From Cylindrotheca closterium (taxonomy: Eukaryota; Bacillariophyta; Bacillariophyceae; Bacillariales; Bacillariaceae), in the NCBI GenBank assembly GCA_933822405.4, contig CAKOGP040000001.1:9083-73082 (forward strand): a stretch of DNA of 64,000 bases. Direction: 5' to 3'. Shown piece after piece: positions 61,423-64,000 of the stretch. Within the stretch, counting starts at the first letter, position 1. The number at the start of each line of letters is the position of its first letter. Under the pieces are notes generated by a model. The model had not been told where the DNA came from. It worked only from the letters and a program-made list of their open reading frames with translations, and made no database searches. Position numbers and translations under genes: made by a program.

Positions 61423-62614
61423 ATGGATTTTGTACAAGGGCCGAAAATAGGGGCCGCAATTCCACACCAATCGGCCGTCACATCCCTCAGTTATCACGAA
61501 GATGGAAAACACTTATATGCAGCAACCGACGACAAAAGGTTATATTTGATTGATGCACATGATAGAAGATGCAACAAACCGGCCTATCGATGTGAACGAG
61601 TGGGAATATCGTCGGTTTCCAGCACGTGAGTTGAATCTGGTGCTGCGTTATTGTCACACGTTTGGAGAGTGATAGACAACTTTTGCTAACACACCTGTCA
61701 TTCTTAAAATTTCAAATCTCAGACATCACGACCATTGTGTACTATTTACAGGCACAGCGAGAGAACGTAGAAATATCCATTACTGGTCGCTATACGACAA
61801 CAAGATGCTGAGAAAGTTCCGTGGCCACACCGATGACATTACCAATTTGAGTATGAGTCCATCGGATGACATGTTTCTGACGGCATCTAAGGACAGAACG
61901 GTTCGATTATGGAATGTTCAACAAGCGGGAGGACTAGCAAAGATGGATGCACCAGCAGAAACCGAGGGAACACCTCATACCGTCTTTGATAAGACTGGAA
62001 TGGTATTTGCCGTAATGGCCCAAATGAGAGGGGCGCAAGGAAACGTAAGAAGCAAAGTGTTTGGATGATTGTGGTTTGTGCTAGCGCTCATTGTATCACC
62101 AAACTGAATTTCTCACCAAACTGGTTTCTATCCATACTATGACTCATTGCAGTACATTCATTTGTACGATGTCCGAAACTTTGGGGGCGGTGCCTTTTCC
62201 GAAATGAAAGTGGAAGCATCGGCCGTCCAACAAGCGATGCAAACGCAACGAGTTACTACCAATCCCTCAAATCAACCGATTACGTTCAAGACTATGGACT
62301 TTAATATGAGCGGCAATCGAATCTTGATTGAAGCAGATCCCGGTCTTACCATTGTCTTGGATGGGTACAACGGAACCGTCCAACGCATCTTTCAAAGCAA
62401 GGAAGGAAACCCAACCGCTGCTTGCTTTACTCCCGACGATCAATCAGTGCTGATTGCCAATGATTCTGCAAAGGTAGATTGTTGGAACATTCAGTCGGGA
62501 ACAGTCGTGAAGACACTGGAGGGACACATGGGACCTGTGGGAGCAGTTGTGTGCAACCCGAAGTACTCACAGATTGCTTCCTCCTGTACGAATACATGTC
62601 TCTGGATATGGTAG
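61423..62614 (+). CDS. WD40 protein, WDR82/Swd2-like
   Basis: Three exons: 61423-61625, 61723-62044, 62153-62614; introns of 97 and 108 nt, phases 2 and 0; 328 aa. Swd2/WDR82 is shared by the COMPASS/SET1 H3K4 methyltransferase and the mRNA 3'-end/PNUTS phosphatase complexes. Family-specific marks: SSTHHDHCVLFTG across the first junction, HYWSLYDNKMLRKFRGHTDDI, LSMSPSDDMFLTASKDRTVRLW, and YIHLYDVRNFGGGAF. About seven blades, ending SSCTNTCLWIW with no tail. A complete propeller; no oddities. Confidence 0.85.
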
Positions 62615-62842
62615 AATCGCGAGCATAGATAAATAAATCAAGGAAGAATGCAATGCAAGTAATCAAACTAGACGTAGCCTAAAATATTGCCAAATAACAT
62701 GATTCAGCAATCGCTCAAACATTCTGACAACAACAATTTGTAGTTCCAACCACTGTTCTATTTCTATTATTTTGCTACACTTGTGTTGGAGCGAAATGAT
62801 ACAAGCCACGTACACCATCGTTCACGTACCATCAACGGCACT
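62615..62842. other. Short convergent intergenic region
   Basis: 228 bp between convergent stops of the WDR82-like and EF-hand genes; presumably both 3' UTRs. Nothing else seen. Confidence 0.4.
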
Positions 62843-64000
62843 TTAGTCTCGTAGGAGCTTTTTGTAATCTCCAATGGCTTCCGCTTCTCGCAATCGATAT
62901 CCCAAGACAAGTTGCCACAACGAAAGTTGTTGCAGAGCATTACCAGGAATAACCATTTGCATCTCTGACTTTTCTTTGTTGGAAGGTTTCTTCTTTCCCT
63001 TTCCACTCTCGCCTCCTTCCAGTACGAATTTGACCAGCTTCTTCATGGTGTCAACCACCTCAGGGCTGATACCATCAGTAAGGGTCGAAACATCACCATC
63101 GTGTGCAGCAATGAATTGCGTAATGTCCATGGATTCAGCACCTGGAGATAGTATGCCACCCATCAAATCTTTGGGGATCTCGCCTTTTGCTAGACTGAGC
63201 TCTGCTTTCAGTATTTCAGCTTCGTCCTGAAGCGCTTCCATGTACTCCTTGGCATCAACTTCTACAATCATTCCATTCTCAAGCTCGATATCGATGGTAC
63301 CGGATACATCAGTACTGATGTCGATCATTTCATCCTCATCTTCGTCATCGTCGTCGTCCAAATCATCGCTCTGACCACTCAACAATCGAGACCCAGCAAC
63401 CTTTTCCTCCGGCTGGATAACAAAGGCAGCGCCCAGGCCCTTTTCAAATTCACCCCAACTAATTCTTCCATCGTTGTTTTGATCAAAGTAGTTCATAAAG
63501 GCCTCAGTTTCATAGGCAGGGGCATCACCCTCGTAGACTTTTTCAAACAAGGAGACAATTTCAGTAACTTCAATGAATCCAGAATTATCCTTGTCCAACT
63601 TGTCAAAGGCATCCTTGTAGTCTTTAAGACTTCTCTTTCCTTGAAGATTCAATACATCCTTGAGTGCCAAAACGTATTCGGCATTCCGAAACATATATCC
63701 CGTCATCTGCAGTTGAAAACATAGTGAACCAATCTTGTCACCGCTTGCCTTGACAACCGTCTCAATACCAGATGAGGGTGTAGCTAGGCCTCCCAATAAA
63801 CTGCCGACGGCTCCTGACATGGCTTGAACTGTTTTTGGATCGGCCGATTGAACAAATTCTCCAATGAGCATGTTGGGCTGTTTCTCACTCATGATGCGAA
63901 AGAGTGCTTGGGAGGGTTGTTTGGACAAGCCAGACTCAACGTCTTCTACTCGTTGCCGCAGTTTGCCAATCGCACCGCCCCAGTCCAACTTAGTTTCACT
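62843..64000 (-). CDS. EF-hand calcium-binding protein, 5' end beyond window
   Basis: The minus-strand frame is open through the right edge (SETKLDWGGAIGKLR is the first visible stretch), so the N-terminus is missing. At least 385 residues are seen. Two canonical EF-hand loops are paired: DKDNSGFIEVTE and DQNNDGRISWGE. Before them is a conserved helical block (GSLCFQLQMTGYMFRNAEYVLALKDVL) and after them an acidic Asp/Glu run, then a helical, Lys-rich C-terminus. The protein probably senses calcium; the partner is unknown. It could be plastid-located, but the leader is not visible. Confidence 0.8.
   Translation of the reverse strand, partial: SETKLDWGGAIGKLRQRVEDVESGLSKQPSQALFRIMSEKQPNMLIGEFVQSADPKTVQAMSGAVGSLLGGLATPSSGIETVVKASGDKIGSLCFQLQMTGYMFRNAEYVLALKDVLNLQGKRSLKDYKDAFDKLDKDNSGFIEVTEIVSLFEKVYEGDAPAYETEAFMNYFDQNNDGRISWGEFEKGLGAAFVIQPEEKVAGSRLLSGQSDDLDDDDDEDEDEMIDISTDVSGTIDIELENGMIVEVDAKEYMEALQDEAEILKAELSLAKGEIPKDLMGGILSPGAESMDITQFIAAHDGDVSTLTDGISPEVVDTMKKLVKFVLEGGESGKGKKKPSNKEKSEMQMVIPGNALQQLSLWQLVLGYRLREAEAIGDYKKLLRD

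Noticed and set aside
1..64000. CRISPR arrays, insertion sequences, bacterial operons, origins
   Set aside because: The window is eukaryotic by intron content and gene set; none of these was seen. Short repeats found are irregular and not CRISPR-like.

Overview
The window is nuclear DNA of a photosynthetic stramenopile, most likely a diatom. The grounds are: one-gene-wide spacing on both strands; GT-AG introns, most of them about 60-125 nt; a diatom-type HSF DNA-binding domain; a plastid/thylakoid-lumen style bipartite leader (about 30.5 kb); the translation factor EFL in place of a complete eEF1A; and an SPX-only protein. I see no prokaryotic operons, CRISPR arrays, tRNA or rRNA genes. The species cannot be named from the sequence alone.

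Layout. 1-4.2 kb is repeat-rich and apparently gene-free: a pair of ~400 bp direct repeats 867 bp apart, a small dispersed repeat family in several copies, and a block of four alternating 10-mers. 4.3-25 kb is dense and coding: HSF factor, RCC1-repeat protein, membrane-anchored deaminase, importin-13/transportin-SR-like receptor, two-TM protein, fucosyltransferase-like protein, frameshifted F-box gene, 2H-phosphoesterase-like protein, a 1,993-aa Tudor-like/TFIIS-middle/SPOC protein and a PX-BAR sorting nexin. 26-28.4 kb is intergenic with a degenerate minisatellite. 28.4-42 kb carries a divergent sirtuin, a lumenal protein broken by a G8 run, glycerol-3-phosphate dehydrogenase ending in SRL, a TruC-like pseudouridine synthase, a Cys-rich secreted protein, a three-exon sulfotransferase, a possible transposon remnant, an ATP6AP2-like V-ATPase accessory protein and a broken kinase-like gene. 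42-54.5 kb holds an MscS channel, a DHHC acyltransferase whose reading frame requires a 4-nt micro-exon, an SPX protein, an ankyrin protein, an 830-aa five-module repeat protein and a spliced twin-Cx9C (CMC1-like) gene. 54.7-64 kb holds a truncated divergent eEF1A paralogue, a basic RSTSAR-repeat protein, the full EFL gene, a TrmH/SpoU methyltransferase, a WDR82/Swd2-like WD40 protein and the 3' part of an EF-hand gene running off the right edge.

The most notable biology is (i) a complete EFL gene within 3 kb of a domain-III-less eEF1A paralogue that has lost the catalytic histidine of its DxPGH motif; (ii) the Tudor-like + TLD + SPOC protein, a PHF3/DIDO/Bye1-like architecture without a visible PHD finger; (iii) the five-module acidic repeat protein, two of whose modules are nearly identical at DNA level; and (iv) the DHHC gene with a 4-nt exon and a DHLC active-site motif. 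Start codons were chosen as the first in-frame ATG; several long open frames begin upstream at non-ATG codons and were trimmed. All splice sites are my reading of GT/AG signals plus frame and family fit; no transcript data were available.
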